DNA of 64,000 bases. It comes from Asterias rubens (taxonomy: Eukaryota > Echinodermata > Asteroidea > Forcipulatida > Asteriidae). Below the pieces are notes generated by a model. That model was not told where the DNA came from and ran no database searches. It saw only the letters and a program-made list of their open reading frames with translations. A program made the translations under genes and the position numbers. The stretch covers positions 930,001 through 994,000 of the forward strand of contig NC_047077.1 in assembly GCF_902459465.1 (NCBI RefSeq), read 5' to 3'. Shown one piece after another: positions 12,701-23,335 of the stretch (the stretch's first letter is position 1; every line of letters starts with the position of its first letter).

Positions 12701-13684
12701 TGGAAATTCGGCTCAGGTCAATTGCTTTCAGTTCTGTTGTCAAACTGGAAATCTTGATGAATGGGATACCAGTCACAAATTGAACACGCGGCGTGTTATT
12801 TTCATGGTAACCTTTATCTGGGTTGCATATTTTTTGCTCAGCCTTCGAAAAGATAGCGTGCTTGTAAGTTTTTGAATTACTTTTTAGAGTGGAGGGGGGG
12901 GGGGGGGGGTCCACGTAAAATCGACATAGGAGGGCAGAAGGACAGCGGGAAGTTCGGTCAATCGTTCCTGATTCCATTTTTATTAAATGTTTGCTTTGTG
13001 TTCGTTCACCTTCTTTTGATTGGAAACAAAATGTCAGTATGGAAACAAAAAAGCCAAAATTTAATTGGAACGTGCCTCCCAATTTCACCTTTAGATGCAC
13101 CATCAGATAAGGCAATAGTAAAATCACAGGGTATTTTTTTTATACTTTCGAAATAGGATTGACAAAATGAGAGAATAATATTCATAATCAGTTCGAATCG
13201 GTCTCACATCAGACTTAAATAGCAAGAAAATATTCAGTGAGATTAGTCTATCCTTCGCTCCTGTCACTCGCACAATGGCGATTTAAATTCCTTGCGTACG
13301 GAAATAGAGAAAATAATAAGCAAAACATTGTTTCGATCAACTGATACGAATAAGTCATTGCAAATTTGTTTGTGACGTCATGTTCGATCGCACTCGCAGG
13401 AAGTATGAACCGAGCTTCACTCGGTTAAAATCGGATTAAAAAATGAAAATGAAACCGTTGTTGTTGCAGTGAACTCTGTCAAAAGTTAATTTATTCTGTA
13501 CTCTGAATGCCGTGGTAAAACGCCAATTCATAATAATATAAGGGATTTCCCTTTATTTAATTCCATCCAGTGATACCACTCATAAAGAAGTATACCATCA
13601 GTTCCAATTATAAATACACTTTGCAGCCAATTCGCAAAGGTTACCAATTCCTCACTTTGCGAACGGTAAATTTCCAATCCGCAA

Positions 13685-13825
13685 AGGTTCCCACTTCTCG
13701 GCGATTTGCCAAAGAAGGTACCAGACCAATTACAATTATTATAATTATAAATGCACTCACATTGACTGGAGAAAACTCCGGGTCAATGAGGTTCCCACTT
13801 CCAGCGAGTTGCCAAGAAGGTACCA
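13685..13825. repeat. Direct repeat of a CCACTTC...AAGGTACCA word
   Basis: The string aggttcccacttc followed by gcgatttgccaa and aaggtacca occurs at about 13685-13722, and again in similar form at 13791-13825. The two copies are about 105 bases apart. Function unknown. Confidence 0.5.
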
Positions 13826-14340
13826 AATTAATTTACTTCTTTATATACAATCACATCATTTTATTACCACCATAGTTATCCATATCAATTCACATAAATT
13901 AATTTACCACTTCCTCACAGGCTGCCATGCCTATTAGCTTCTTTTGTATAGGAACAACCTAAACTTACCGCTTTAAGTGTAAGTTGTAAGATTATTAGTC
14001 AACTCAATCTGTATCCCGTACGCCGTAATACCCTGACCCTTCCATTAACCCCAGAGAGGGAGGGAGGGAATTTTGCGCAACTATACAATCTATCTTAACT
14101 CCTCGGTGGCAGAATATTCAATGACGGTTCCCAGAAATAAAAGCACCCTTTCCCCGAAATGCATTGCTTTGGTTGGTTGAAAAGAACAATGGAACCACGT
14201 CTGAGTGCGCCCTGACAATCCCAATCGCTTAGCCCCGACTGTGCAACGTGACTATTATGCATATTTCCCGGTGTTAAATCGGTTTACTGCGTTACGCATT
14301 AAACCCTATTATGACAGAGAAAAGTCTCTATATTATGCGC

Positions 14341-15226
14341 TTTAAATACACTGGACACTATTGGTAATTGTCAGTGACTAACCTCCACAGTTGGTGTATA
14401 TGCATAAAATAACTAACCTGTGAAAATTTGAGCTAAATCGGTCATCGAAGTTGCGAGATAATAATGAAAGGATAAAAAACACCCTTGTCACACAAAGTTG
14501 TGTGCGTATAGATGGCTGATTTTGAGACCTCAAGTTCTAAATCTGAGGTATCGAAATCAAATTCATGGAAAACTACTTCTTTCTCGAAAACTATGGCACT
14601 TCAGAGGGAGCCGTTTTCACAATATTTTATATTATAACACCTCTTACAAGTATTCTGCCTGCTCATTGGTTTAGAGCGCGTCACATGACATGTCTTAGTT
14701 TTGCTAGACGACGGCCGTGTGATAGTGCGTCGGTTTGCCGTGCGCTAGTCCGAAGACTAGCACACGGCGTGCAGTACCCAGACGTCCGTTGCGTGTACGA
14801 GGATGATAAATTAATAGTCTGTAACTATTTCGGATTGCACGACACTACATGCAGCACAGTAAAAGTTTTTGCAATCTGTATTAGCGTCGTCCGTGGATTG
14901 TAGCATTCAGGTCTGTAACTTAATAATAATATAGTTCAGTAATTAGAAATGTTTGGGGTGTTATAAAACAAATATTGACTGCTTTTACTCGTGCAATGGT
15001 TAAAACTATGACTCCCTCGGTGATCCCTGTAGCGTTCTATTTCCCCTCGGCTTCGCCTCGGGAAAATAGAACGCTCCGGGGATCACCTCGGGAGTCATAG
15101 TTTTAACCATAGCACTCGAAGCAGTAAATATTTGTACACCATCAACCTCTCCCCATTACTCGTCACCAAGAAAGGTTTTATGCTAACAATTATTTTGAGT
15201 AATTACCAATAGTGTCCACTGCCTTT
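14341..15226. mobile_element. MITE, GGACACTATTGGTAATT family, copy 2, split by a second element
   Basis: The left end is cactggacactattggtaat and the right end is attaccaatagtgtccact, a matching inverted pair. Interior words seen in all copies are present (gaagttgcgagataataatg; cacttcagagggagccg; cattactcgtcacc). The centre is interrupted by about 500 bp of the foldback element listed at 14633-15137. Full copies elsewhere are about 380 bp, which agrees with the remaining sequence here. Confidence 0.8.
14633..15137. mobile_element. Foldback element nested in the MITE
   Basis: This stretch interrupts the host MITE. It has two hairpins: a smaller one around 14725-14778 (gtgcgctagtc against gactagcacac) and a large imperfect one with arms about 14969-15049 and 15053-15135. 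The centre of the large hairpin reads ctcggcttcgcctcg. The element at 27487-28020 has the same order: an attataacacc-type start, a cgtcac word, a first hairpin, then a second hairpin with centre ctcggctccgcctcg. The two are therefore members of one family. Confidence 0.7.
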
Positions 15227-15821
15227 AATATGAAAATAGAGAAACTATAAGAAAATGGCGACAAAAGTACATAAAGGAACATTTAGTTGACACCAGAAGA
15301 AATATTTAAACGGCTATTGCAAAAATAAATGTGTCAATAGCATTGTTATTAAATAAATTCCACTGTGTGTATTTTAGCTATTTCATAATTCTGCTCAGAC
15401 TGCAACAACTATGGCGCCACAGAAACAAAGGAAAGTTGAGGGCCATACTATTGCTGTTTTTTCTTAGACCTTGGAGATACTAAACCTTGTACACAGGTAT
15501 AATCAAGAAATCTTTTTTCAGAACCGGAAACCAGTGTATTTCACGCAAAAGGGAGAATGTGATCATGGTATGCCATGGTACGGATTACAATAATGAGAAA
15601 GTCAAAAGTGAATCGCTGTAACACGTCTTCCCGTTAATAATGGAATGTTTGTGAATGTGCCTGGCTCTCATTCTTCTATTTACAGTAATGTTCCTTTCTT
15701 GGACCCTGGCAGAGCTAAAAACACATCTTTGTTATCTCCAATGCAATGAAGGCACTTTATACTAATATAATAATACTTTATTGTTTTACAGTGACGTGGA
15801 AGTATTTGTACCTTAAGAATA

Positions 15822-16913
15822 ATGAATACTACTGAAGCTGGGGCGTTCTCTATTGGCCACAACATCGACTACACCAAGGATTTCAGTGCCAATGTTGTGT
15901 TCCTCATCTGTACAGTCATTATGCTGATCATGGGTTTGGTGGGGAACATTCTTGTGATAGGAGCAGTTTTGGTGCACAAGAGACTTAGGGTTCTCAGCAA
16001 TGTTTTCGTAATTAACCTCGCCGTTGCGGACCTGTGCGTAACTATCGTTGTAGACAGCTTTGGTATCGTAGGAATAGCGAGCGAGGGGACATTCTTTGAC
16101 GATAAACGCGTGCTTTGCGACATGGTTGGCGTGTTCTGCGTCACGTCGTGCGCATGCTCAATGTGGAACATCGCCCACATCAGCTTCAATCGTTACGTCC
16201 GTATCTGCCACCACACGGTATACCCAAAGATCTACAACGTACAAACTGTGCCGTTCATTGTGGCCGGTACCTGGCTCATATGCTTTTGCATTGATCTGCC
16301 CAATCTGCTTGGCTGGGGAGCTCATAATTTTGATGCTAGGATCATGATGTGTACCTATGATTACAAGGAGTCGTACACCTACACTGTGTTTTTCGTGAGC
16401 CTTGGGTTTGGCGTACCGCTACTTGTTACATCTTTCTCGTACGTCCGTATCATCTTCATTGTAAAACGGGCCGAGAGTAACGCAAGGCGGTCCGCAGAGG
16501 ATGACGTACAGACTGTTACTGGTAACGTACAGTGGGCGAGCTCCGTAAAGGGAACGACCAATAAACGCAACAAATTACGAAATACGGATATCCGTTTGCT
16601 GCGTTCCGTTTTCACCATATGGGTGGTGTTCACTGTGATGTGGTCGCCGTACGCCCTCACCGTCCTGGGGGATGTGTACCACGTGTGGTCTCGTAATATT
16701 TATGTCGTAGCTGTAATTCTGGCCCACACCAACAGCAGCATCAACGGGATCCTGTATGCTGCCACCAACCGTCACTTCCGGGAGGGTTACACCTACCTAA
16801 TTTTGCGTTGCTTCAGAGGAAGGAGAGTGTCGCCTGAGATGATCGACATGGACACCACAATGGCAGCAAAACCGAGTGGTCGAACCTCCGACGAAGAAAA
16901 AGAGACACTGTAG
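15822..16913 (+). CDS. Melatonin-receptor-like class A GPCR, copy 1
   Basis: A 363-aa seven-helix receptor in one coding exon; the start ATG lies 31 bases after the acceptor ttgttttacag. Helices: TM1 about 25-50 (N42), TM2 60-84 (D70), TM3 95-125, TM4 142-164 (W151), TM5 187-215 (P199), TM6 260-284 (W274, P276) and TM7 292-313. C99 and C177 can form the usual extracellular disulfide. The end of TM3 is N123-R124-Y125 followed by VRICHH, and TM7 has NGILY rather than NPxxY; NRY, xICH and NAxxY-type motifs are characteristic of melatonin receptors and relatives. N2 is an N-glycosylation site. The third loop (216-258) is rich in Arg and Lys. The ligand is unknown. Similar receptors are expanded in echinoderms. 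A poly(A) signal, aataaa, occurs at 17307. Confidence 0.95.
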   Translation: MNTTEAGAFSIGHNIDYTKDFSANVVFLICTVIMLIMGLVGNILVIGAVLVHKRLRVLSNVFVINLAVADLCVTIVVDSFGIVGIASEGTFFDDKRVLCDMVGVFCVTSCACSMWNIAHISFNRYVRICHHTVYPKIYNVQTVPFIVAGTWLICFCIDLPNLLGWGAHNFDARIMMCTYDYKESYTYTVFFVSLGFGVPLLVTSFSYVRIIFIVKRAESNARRSAEDDVQTVTGNVQWASSVKGTTNKRNKLRNTDIRLLRSVFTIWVVFTVMWSPYALTVLGDVYHVWSRNIYVVAVILAHTNSSINGILYAATNRHFREGYTYLILRCFRGRRVSPEMIDMDTTMAAKPSGRTSDEEKETL

Positions 16914-17306
16914 AAAGTTTTGGTAACTGAAATTGAAAGAAAATTACACTTGAAGTGAAGGAGAGAGGCACCCACTGCACTGCACACATTAGAAGCACTT
17001 TAGCACAACCAGAGTAAGGACTATTTTGGCACAACAGACAGTGTTCTACAGCAGTGTCTCGTTTAGACTGGTCCCCTGCTTATCCGCAAGGATAAGGACA
17101 GGTGTTGGCTTTATATGTATACACATGTACATCGAATTTTAACTGCGAATCTCCAGAAGCATGATGGACGTCTGAAATGATGCAGGGCCAATAGTGATTA
17201 TGTACGTGGGCTCAACAGCAGAACTCTGCCATAATTCACGAGCCTCGAAGTGTGACGCCAGATGGTCAGGCTATAAATCGTTATCCTAAACACATTTAAA
17301 TTGCAA

Positions 17307-17312
17307 AATAAA
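17307..17312 (+). terminator. Candidate poly(A) signal of GPCR copy 1
   Basis: The hexamer aataaa lies 394 bases after the stop codon of GPCR copy 1. Another occurs near 17525. Either could end the transcript. Confidence 0.4.
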
Positions 17313-17319
17313 GGTTTGA

Positions 17320-19205
17320 AAAAGCCTGGATCAAGATGCTTGCCCTGTCAAGGCAGTCAATCACAGAAACGTACTCAGTTCTGTGTTACAACACTTTGTG
17401 CGTTCTGGTACACTTAAATACAGCCTTTAACACTGTATATAAACCACTGTGTGGAACTGTCAAAGTCTACAAAGAGTTTGAAGATCACAAACTTTGTGGA
17501 TTTCTTTTGTTCCTCAAGTTATTAAATAAACTCACACAAAATGTGTAATTATATTACAACGATATATTGTTGTTTACAAAAAAAAACTATAGGGCTACAC
17601 TTCTCAGTAAGACAACTTAATTGTTCGATGGTTTTGATTGAACTGTCATCAACTTAAAACCATAAGGAAAAAGGACGGTACAGTCGAATTGTAAAAATAA
17701 CAAAAGTGTAGATGTAATTTCAACTGTTCGTCAGCGAGACGCAAAAAAAAGTATAGTTGTATTACTCTTTTCATTTCATTCCAGTTGAATTCAGATGCAC
17801 TGGACGTTTATTTTGATTCGAGAAATTACATAAACCAGCGCCGGTTTACAAGAACAATTAAAAAGACAGAATAAAACAACAATGCAATCGGTATTTTGTA
17901 TAATAAAATTACAATGCCTTGAAGTTGAAATTGAATTAGTCAATGTGCTTTAACCGACGGTATTGTCTGATCATATTAATGTTATATCTAGTATATTCAT
18001 CGACTTTTTTGAAAAAAAAAGAGGTCGTACAAAAACCAAAACCCGAAACGATCACGGCCTCGTTGGATATGGGACGCAGAAGCGCTATATTTTTCCGTAT
18101 TACACTCGCGCTTGTGTGATAACTTATAATAGTGCCCAGTGTCTTTAAACATAGTTCGATCAATTTGTTATAAAACCACCGAATCAACTAATCGTTCGCC
18201 CCATCCCTAAGAACCCATCAGATCCAGCCATCCACAAAGACTCTATCTAATCCACTAAGGCACCCAGTCCACTACGGCACTCATTCTCTAATCTCAATTG
18301 AACGGGCGTCTAAAGATATTAAATTATGTACATGTATCAGCAGCCGATTTCACGAAACGCTAGGAATAATCCTATGTTAGTTAGGACGAGTAACTCGTTC
18401 CAAATAGGATGGGCTCAGTGCGTCCTCAAGTCTATTATGGATACAGAACTTAACTCGTCCCAAGTAATACGATTAATCTGAAGTTGGGAAGAGTTTGGTT
18501 AAGTCGCCGAAAGGAGACCTAGTAACTTACCGTATAGTTTTTATTGAAATATTGTAAAATTGGGGTTTTGAAAGTGATTTTCAGTGCACAACCGTCATCT
18601 TAAAATTTACCGCGATGCGTCCTGGTAAATCGAGTATACAGTTAAAACAATAAACCAAGCTGCCGTGAACGCCCTGCCGTAGTTTACATGTAACTATCCC
18701 TCGGAGATTCTGTCCCCATGGGAAGTTAACATGGACCGAAGAAGGAGGGTTCGCAAGAGGGCGCTATCAGAGTTTGTACGCAGTTCGCCATTATCGGGAA
18801 GGGGTGGGGGGGGGGGAACACACAGAATCTACTGCCACAGTGTTGTTGCGTGGACTCTCAGATTTCATCCACAATCCATCGCACTGATCATGCGCATGGC
18901 ACTTGATGTTGGCTACCGCGGTACAAGTTTTTTTTTCTGTTTTTTTTCTCTCGTTTGACTCAACTTAATATATACGTAATCAAAGTGAAAGTCAATCGAA
19001 AGGGTACATCTGTGTGCCTATACAAAACATTTTGTATCAGACACAAAGATCGACTGTGAACTGTTTCCTTATAATAGGCATAGCTTGTGTATAACGTGCG
19101 CATCCTTACAGGTGAACACAAGGGGTGAAATTAATGAACAAGCATTCAATAAATTCTGCTACACCCTCGTTACTTTACGGTACACATTAAATAAATGTAT
19201 TTATT
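17320..19205. other. Spacer between the two GPCR copies
   Basis: No further coding sequence is recognised. It holds a decayed palindromic repeat at 18340-18490 and a G run near 18806. A stretch around 18030-18150 ends in tagtgcccagtgtcttta, possibly a worn end of the GGACACTATTGG MITE family. Confidence 0.5.
18340..18490. repeat. Palindromic repeat, GATTTCAC...GAGTTAGGACGAGT family, copy 1
   Basis: It begins gccgatttcacgaaacgcta and contains gttaggacgagtaactcg and acttaactcgtccc, a mix of self-complementary words. Related copies are at 24755-24872, 56014-56165 and 61254-61400, all with a TTTCAC edge. Confidence 0.55.
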
Positions 19206-19207
19206 TA

Positions 19208-19310
19208 ATCATGCCCATCATTATGACGTCTAATTTTTGGCGTCCTGTTTAACCAATCAGAAGACAGTCTTCCTCATAAGTGAATGTTCCCCCGTTAAGG
19301 ATGCGAATGA
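19208..19310 (+). promoter_or_regulatory. Promoter-like block of GPCR copy 2
   Basis: Contains tgacgtc at 19224 and a CCAAT box at 19253 in aaccaatcagaagac, in the same order and nearly the same spacing as in front of copy 1 (10721 and 10751). The retained block shows that the duplication included the upstream control region. Confidence 0.6.
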
Positions 19311-19314
19311 TTTG

Positions 19315-19466
19315 GTTTACCAGGTACGCAATATCAAGTCCCAGTAGACAGCGGGTTTAAGCAGTCAGTGTTGGTAAAAATTTGCTTGCTTGTTCTCCTT
19401 TATTTATGATGCATTGGTTACGACATCGACGTATTTGTGCTTCAAATAGCCCCGTGCTTTTTAGTG
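19315..19466 (+). other. Noncoding 5' exon of GPCR copy 2
   Basis: Homologous to 10811-10976. It shares tttggtttacc and gtacgcaatatca and ends at the donor g|gtaagt, with the intron starting at 19467. The paired acceptor, ttatttcacag, ends at 21591, 25 bases before the receptor ATG. The predicted intron is 2.1 kb, against 4.8 kb in copy 1. The 5' limit is approximate. Confidence 0.6.
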
Positions 19467-21591
19467 GTAAGTCTAACTGCAAGATTCAATTGATAAAAAT
19501 CAAAATTAATAACACGTACAATTAATTAGTATTGTCTTAATGCAGATAGGAGCATGACACAATTATTGTAACTTGTATAAAATTAGTAAAACGCATGCAG
19601 ATACTGAAAAGATGACTTCGGGTATTTAAAGAGTATTTCGATCCGTTTTGTTCTTATGTGATCGTCTTTATGAGCCAGAAATTTACCAATTATAAAATAG
19701 AAAAGCAATTAACTAATTTATTCAAGAAAAACAGCAAAATTAAATATTTTCAAGGGGAAATTTTCTTATGCATTTATTGCTCGAGAAATTATGTTATGGC
19801 GCTGCGACAGTTTCTTTCAATCAGAATTGTACCCAGAAACCATGGTTAAACAGTAGATAGCATGGGATTAATTTTTATATCAACAGTTGAAACAAGACCA
19901 TCGCATAAAGTAATGCGATGTAGCATCTTGCACGCCTCCTACAATCTATCCTCTGCACAAATCAGCCTTTGGATGCGATATGTGTTAATGTTTTTAAAAA
20001 CCAATATACTTAGGACCACTGTTTTCTTGTCTAAGGAGAGCAAAAATAAATAGGAGCAAACTTACTGCTCAACAGATGACTACAAGAGAATAATTATTTA
20101 CAGAACTTGTATTTTATTTGCCATTGATCAGGCCTCAGACCCCTCGCCAGGGAAGGCATCGCAATGCACACTAGCACTCTCCACTTGTCATCATTGAATT
20201 ACTATAGGACTACGTCCATTTAGTTGAAGGAGCAAATTGGAAAAAAAGATAAGAGTATGCACCATAAAAGGTCTTCATCACGTTTCATGGCCAAATACTA
20301 TGCCTTTTATTTGCTTCGCTGGGATGCGCATCCACTTTCATAAGCAATCCACCTGTATCAACCATTGACATTTAATGCGCATCCACTTTCATAAGCAATC
20401 CACCTGTATCAACCATTGACATTTAAAAACTAATATTGATATTTGCATAGAAAACACAAAGCACATTTTAAGGAAGGCTACAAACTCCGATTAACAGACT
20501 CCATGCCTATCAATCACCTTCATAGCTTGGCATTCGCTCACTTAAGCTCAAAAGCACAATTAGTCATTTTCATGTATAGTTGCAAACAATTATGGCAGTC
20601 TCCGCATAATTTCATTAGACTATAAGTCGGCGAAACAGACAATGTTGTTATATTTTTTTGCCAAAAATAAAGTGCGGTGGGCGTTTTACAGGCATCTGTA
20701 ATTGTTCCCTACGGCCTTGGCTGACGATTTTTTTCTTCATGTTAACCCTTTTTAATGTATTTTTGTATTGTATTGAGGGGAAGTATTGCTTAAAGCTTCA
20801 TAGCACGAGTTTTTAATAAACTTGTGGTTATTTAATTTTGTTTTCCCCTGAATTTTTTTCGACACATGATGATGTTTCTATTTTTAAAGCAATGTGGTAT
20901 TCAACTATAAAACCTGGCTTATAGTTATCGAAAATAAAATACAACATGACGTTTTGCAGCGCTTAGAAACCTGGTATTAAGCGCTACATAAATGCATTTT
21001 ACTATTATACGTTATTATGGTGTCCATATATTGGCAGCTTGATAAATTTTGTAACTTTACTTGCTTTCCCAAGATGCACTGCGGTATTTTTTGTTAACGA
21101 TGGCGCTCGTGTGCAAGTGGACTAAGCGGCTTGTTTCATTGTTTGCAAACAAATATCTGAAAACTACTGCAAGCCCGCTTCGGAAAGTGTAGACGTGTAG
21201 CCTAGTTTGTATAGTGGTCCCCTTGACATAACAGGTTTGTATAACCATGTACTTTGGATATAAATGCAAATCTCATAAAGGCCATGTAAAGTGATGGTTG
21301 TCAACGTTGATTATGTTTGTTAGTTCAAACGGCAGATCTCCCAGTGCGTAATTCACGAAGCCCCTGTACCTTTCTCCACAGGCATATACAATGAAAGACA
21401 TTTGAACGCTAGGTGGCAGCACAAATACCAGGTAAATTTCCATCGCTTATACGTAGTTCTGAGCACGCTTACACTTCTAAGGACAGTGGATTTACCTATA
21501 CTGTTAGTCTAGAGTCCCCAAAGTCTCCCATTTCTCGTTGCATTGCCCCACCCGGCATCTAATATTAACATAATACTTTATTATTTCACAG
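19467..21591 (+). other. Intron of GPCR copy 2 (5' UTR intron)
   Basis: Bounded by gtaagt and ttatttcacag. It contains a 51-bp tandem duplication at 20324-20425. The last 30 bases resemble the end of the copy 1 intron: aataatactttattg there, cataatactttattatt here. It lacks the nested transposon of copy 1. No gene inside is recognised. Confidence 0.55.
20324..20425. repeat. 51-bp tandem duplication
   Basis: Two consecutive identical units beginning atgcgcatccactttcataa at 20324 and 20375. The identity suggests a recent event. Confidence 0.85.
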
Positions 21592-21616
21592 TGACTGGAA
21601 TTAATTATCAAGAACT

Positions 21617-22702
21617 ATGAATACTACCAGAGCTCATGTGGATGGGATGGTCCCGATAAGCGCCAACGTTGATTATACAAATGACTTCAACTCCAATGTT
21701 GTGTTTCTCATCTGTACCATTATTATGCTGATCATGGGTTTGGTTGGTAACATTCTTGTGATAGGAGCAGTTTTGGTGCACAAAAAACTGCGGGTACTCT
21801 GTAATGTTTTCGTGATTAACCTCGCCGTTGCGGACTTGTGCGTAACTATAATCGTAGACAGCTTTGGAATCGTAGGAATAGCGAGCGAGGGGACATTCTT
21901 TGACGATAAACGTGTGCTTTGCGACATGGTGGGCGTGTTCTGCGTCACGTCGTGCGTATGCTCAGGGTGGAACATCGCACACATCAGCTTCAATCGTTAC
22001 GTCCGCATCTGCCACCACACGGTATACCCGAAGATCTACAACGCACACACTGTGCCGTTCATTGTGGCCGGTACGTGGTTGTTTTGCTGTTTACTCGACC
22101 TGCCGAATTTGCTGGGCTGGGGAGCTCACACTTTCGATTCGAGGACTATGATGTGTACCTATAACTACACGAAGTCTTATGCTTACAATTTGTTTGTCGT
22201 GAGCCTTGGGTTTGGCGTACCGCTACTTGTTACATCTTTCTCGTACGTCCGTATCATCTTCATTGTAAAACGGGCCGAGACTAACGCAAGGCGGTCTGCA
22301 GAGGATGACGTACAGACCGTTACTGGTAACGTGCAGTGGGCGAGCTCTGTAAAGGGAACGACCAATAAACGTAACAAATTACGAAATACGGATATCCGTT
22401 TGCTGCGTTCCGTTTTCACGATCTGGGTGGTGTTCATTGTGATGTGGTCGCCGTACGCCATTGCTATTCTTGGGGATGTGCACCGCGTATGGCCACGTAC
22501 TGTTTACGTAGTCGCAGCCATTGTGGTCCACACCAACAGCAGCATCAACGGGATCCTGTATGCTGCCACCAACCGTCATTTCAGGGAGGGTTACTCCTAC
22601 TTGATCTTACGTTGCTTCAGGCGAAATGTAGTGTCGCCTGAGATGATAAACCTGGACAAAGAAAAGCCGAGCAGTGCTCTAAGAAAAGAAAAAGGGGCAT
22701 AA
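21617..22702 (+). CDS. Melatonin-receptor-like class A GPCR, copy 2
   Basis: A 361-aa paralogue of the receptor at 15822, in the same orientation and with the same single-coding-exon layout. It has the same NRY-VRICHH end of TM3, the D of TM2, the WSP of TM6 and NGILY in TM7. Both start with MNTT, a glycosylation site. From the end of TM5 through the third loop to TM6 the two proteins differ at one residue (Ser/Thr in the AExNARR string). TM4, the second extracellular loop, the top of TM5, the third extracellular loop and the C-tail differ much more. The G-protein face is thus nearly shared while the ligand face has diverged, suggesting different ligand preference or expression; that is inference. 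The C-tail ends in a Lys-rich string. Confidence 0.95.
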   Translation: MNTTRAHVDGMVPISANVDYTNDFNSNVVFLICTIIMLIMGLVGNILVIGAVLVHKKLRVLCNVFVINLAVADLCVTIIVDSFGIVGIASEGTFFDDKRVLCDMVGVFCVTSCVCSGWNIAHISFNRYVRICHHTVYPKIYNAHTVPFIVAGTWLFCCLLDLPNLLGWGAHTFDSRTMMCTYNYTKSYAYNLFVVSLGFGVPLLVTSFSYVRIIFIVKRAETNARRSAEDDVQTVTGNVQWASSVKGTTNKRNKLRNTDIRLLRSVFTIWVVFIVMWSPYAIAILGDVHRVWPRTVYVVAAIVVHTNSSINGILYAATNRHFREGYSYLILRCFRRNVVSPEMINLDKEKPSSALRKEKGA

Positions 22703-23099
22703 ACATCGTCTCTTACTGAAATGTCTTTATACATAATGCACACACATTATGTTTACTCTATGAATCGTGAAATCCCCTTTGTTCAACCAATGTTTGGACT
22801 TGGTTTTTAGAGTGACGTCCTTACTGGTTTGATACTTCCACACACACAGCTCTGCTTTACATGCACTATATGGGGGTTCTTATGTTCTGTGCACTTCGGT
22901 AAAACATATTCTTCAACTTTGGTCAAAACTCTGTGTGGACGTGTAATATTTGACTGTAAAATATATTGACATTTACAGTTAATTAATTTTACCAAGATCA
23001 TCGTTGTAAACGTTTAAAAATAACACTCTAGTGTTCAGACTGAAAATTGTATTCGTTGTGTCGTAGGCCATGGCCGGCAGTTTGTAAAACAGCTTGGAC

Positions 23100-23335
23100 T
23101 CAAAGTATTGTTTTGAGCAATATTGCTTCGTCCTTCGGATGGGACATACAGCTGTAGGTCCCGTGTGTTGTGAAATGCGCGTACAGAACCTTTTACACTG
23201 ACAGTGGCTGCTGAATGCGCCAATGAACCGTGAACCCCGGCACTAGGGGTTGCATTAAATGAGTCTCGCAATTCATCAATTTCAAATGCATGTTTGTAAA
23301 TAATAAATGATAAGCGTTTTGAAACGCCCGTAGAT
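23100..23335 (+). mobile_element. SINE fragment, + strand
   Basis: Body words of the SINE family are present: attgcttcgtccttcggatg, tgtgttgtgaaatgcgcgta and ggctgctgaatgcgcc, then gagtctcgcaattcat. The tRNA-like head is missing and the tail is decayed. Confidence 0.7.

Larger units (their letters stand above)
10977..15791 (+). other. Intron of GPCR copy 1 (5' UTR intron)
   Basis: Bounded by gtaagt at 10977 and ttgttttacag ending at 15791. The interior is AT-rich with a poly-A stretch near 11275-11300, a G run near 12893-12909, MITE fragments (12535-12700), a direct repeat (13685-13825) and a nested transposable element pair at 14341-15226. The string gactctgcagggtcgaaacg near 11193 resembles the 3' UTR of a non-LTR element. 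No other gene is recognised in it. Confidence 0.55.

Noticed and set aside
15869-16775. Several antisense frames over the first GPCR (and likewise over the second)
   Set aside because: Shadows of a strong coding exon; no independent domain.
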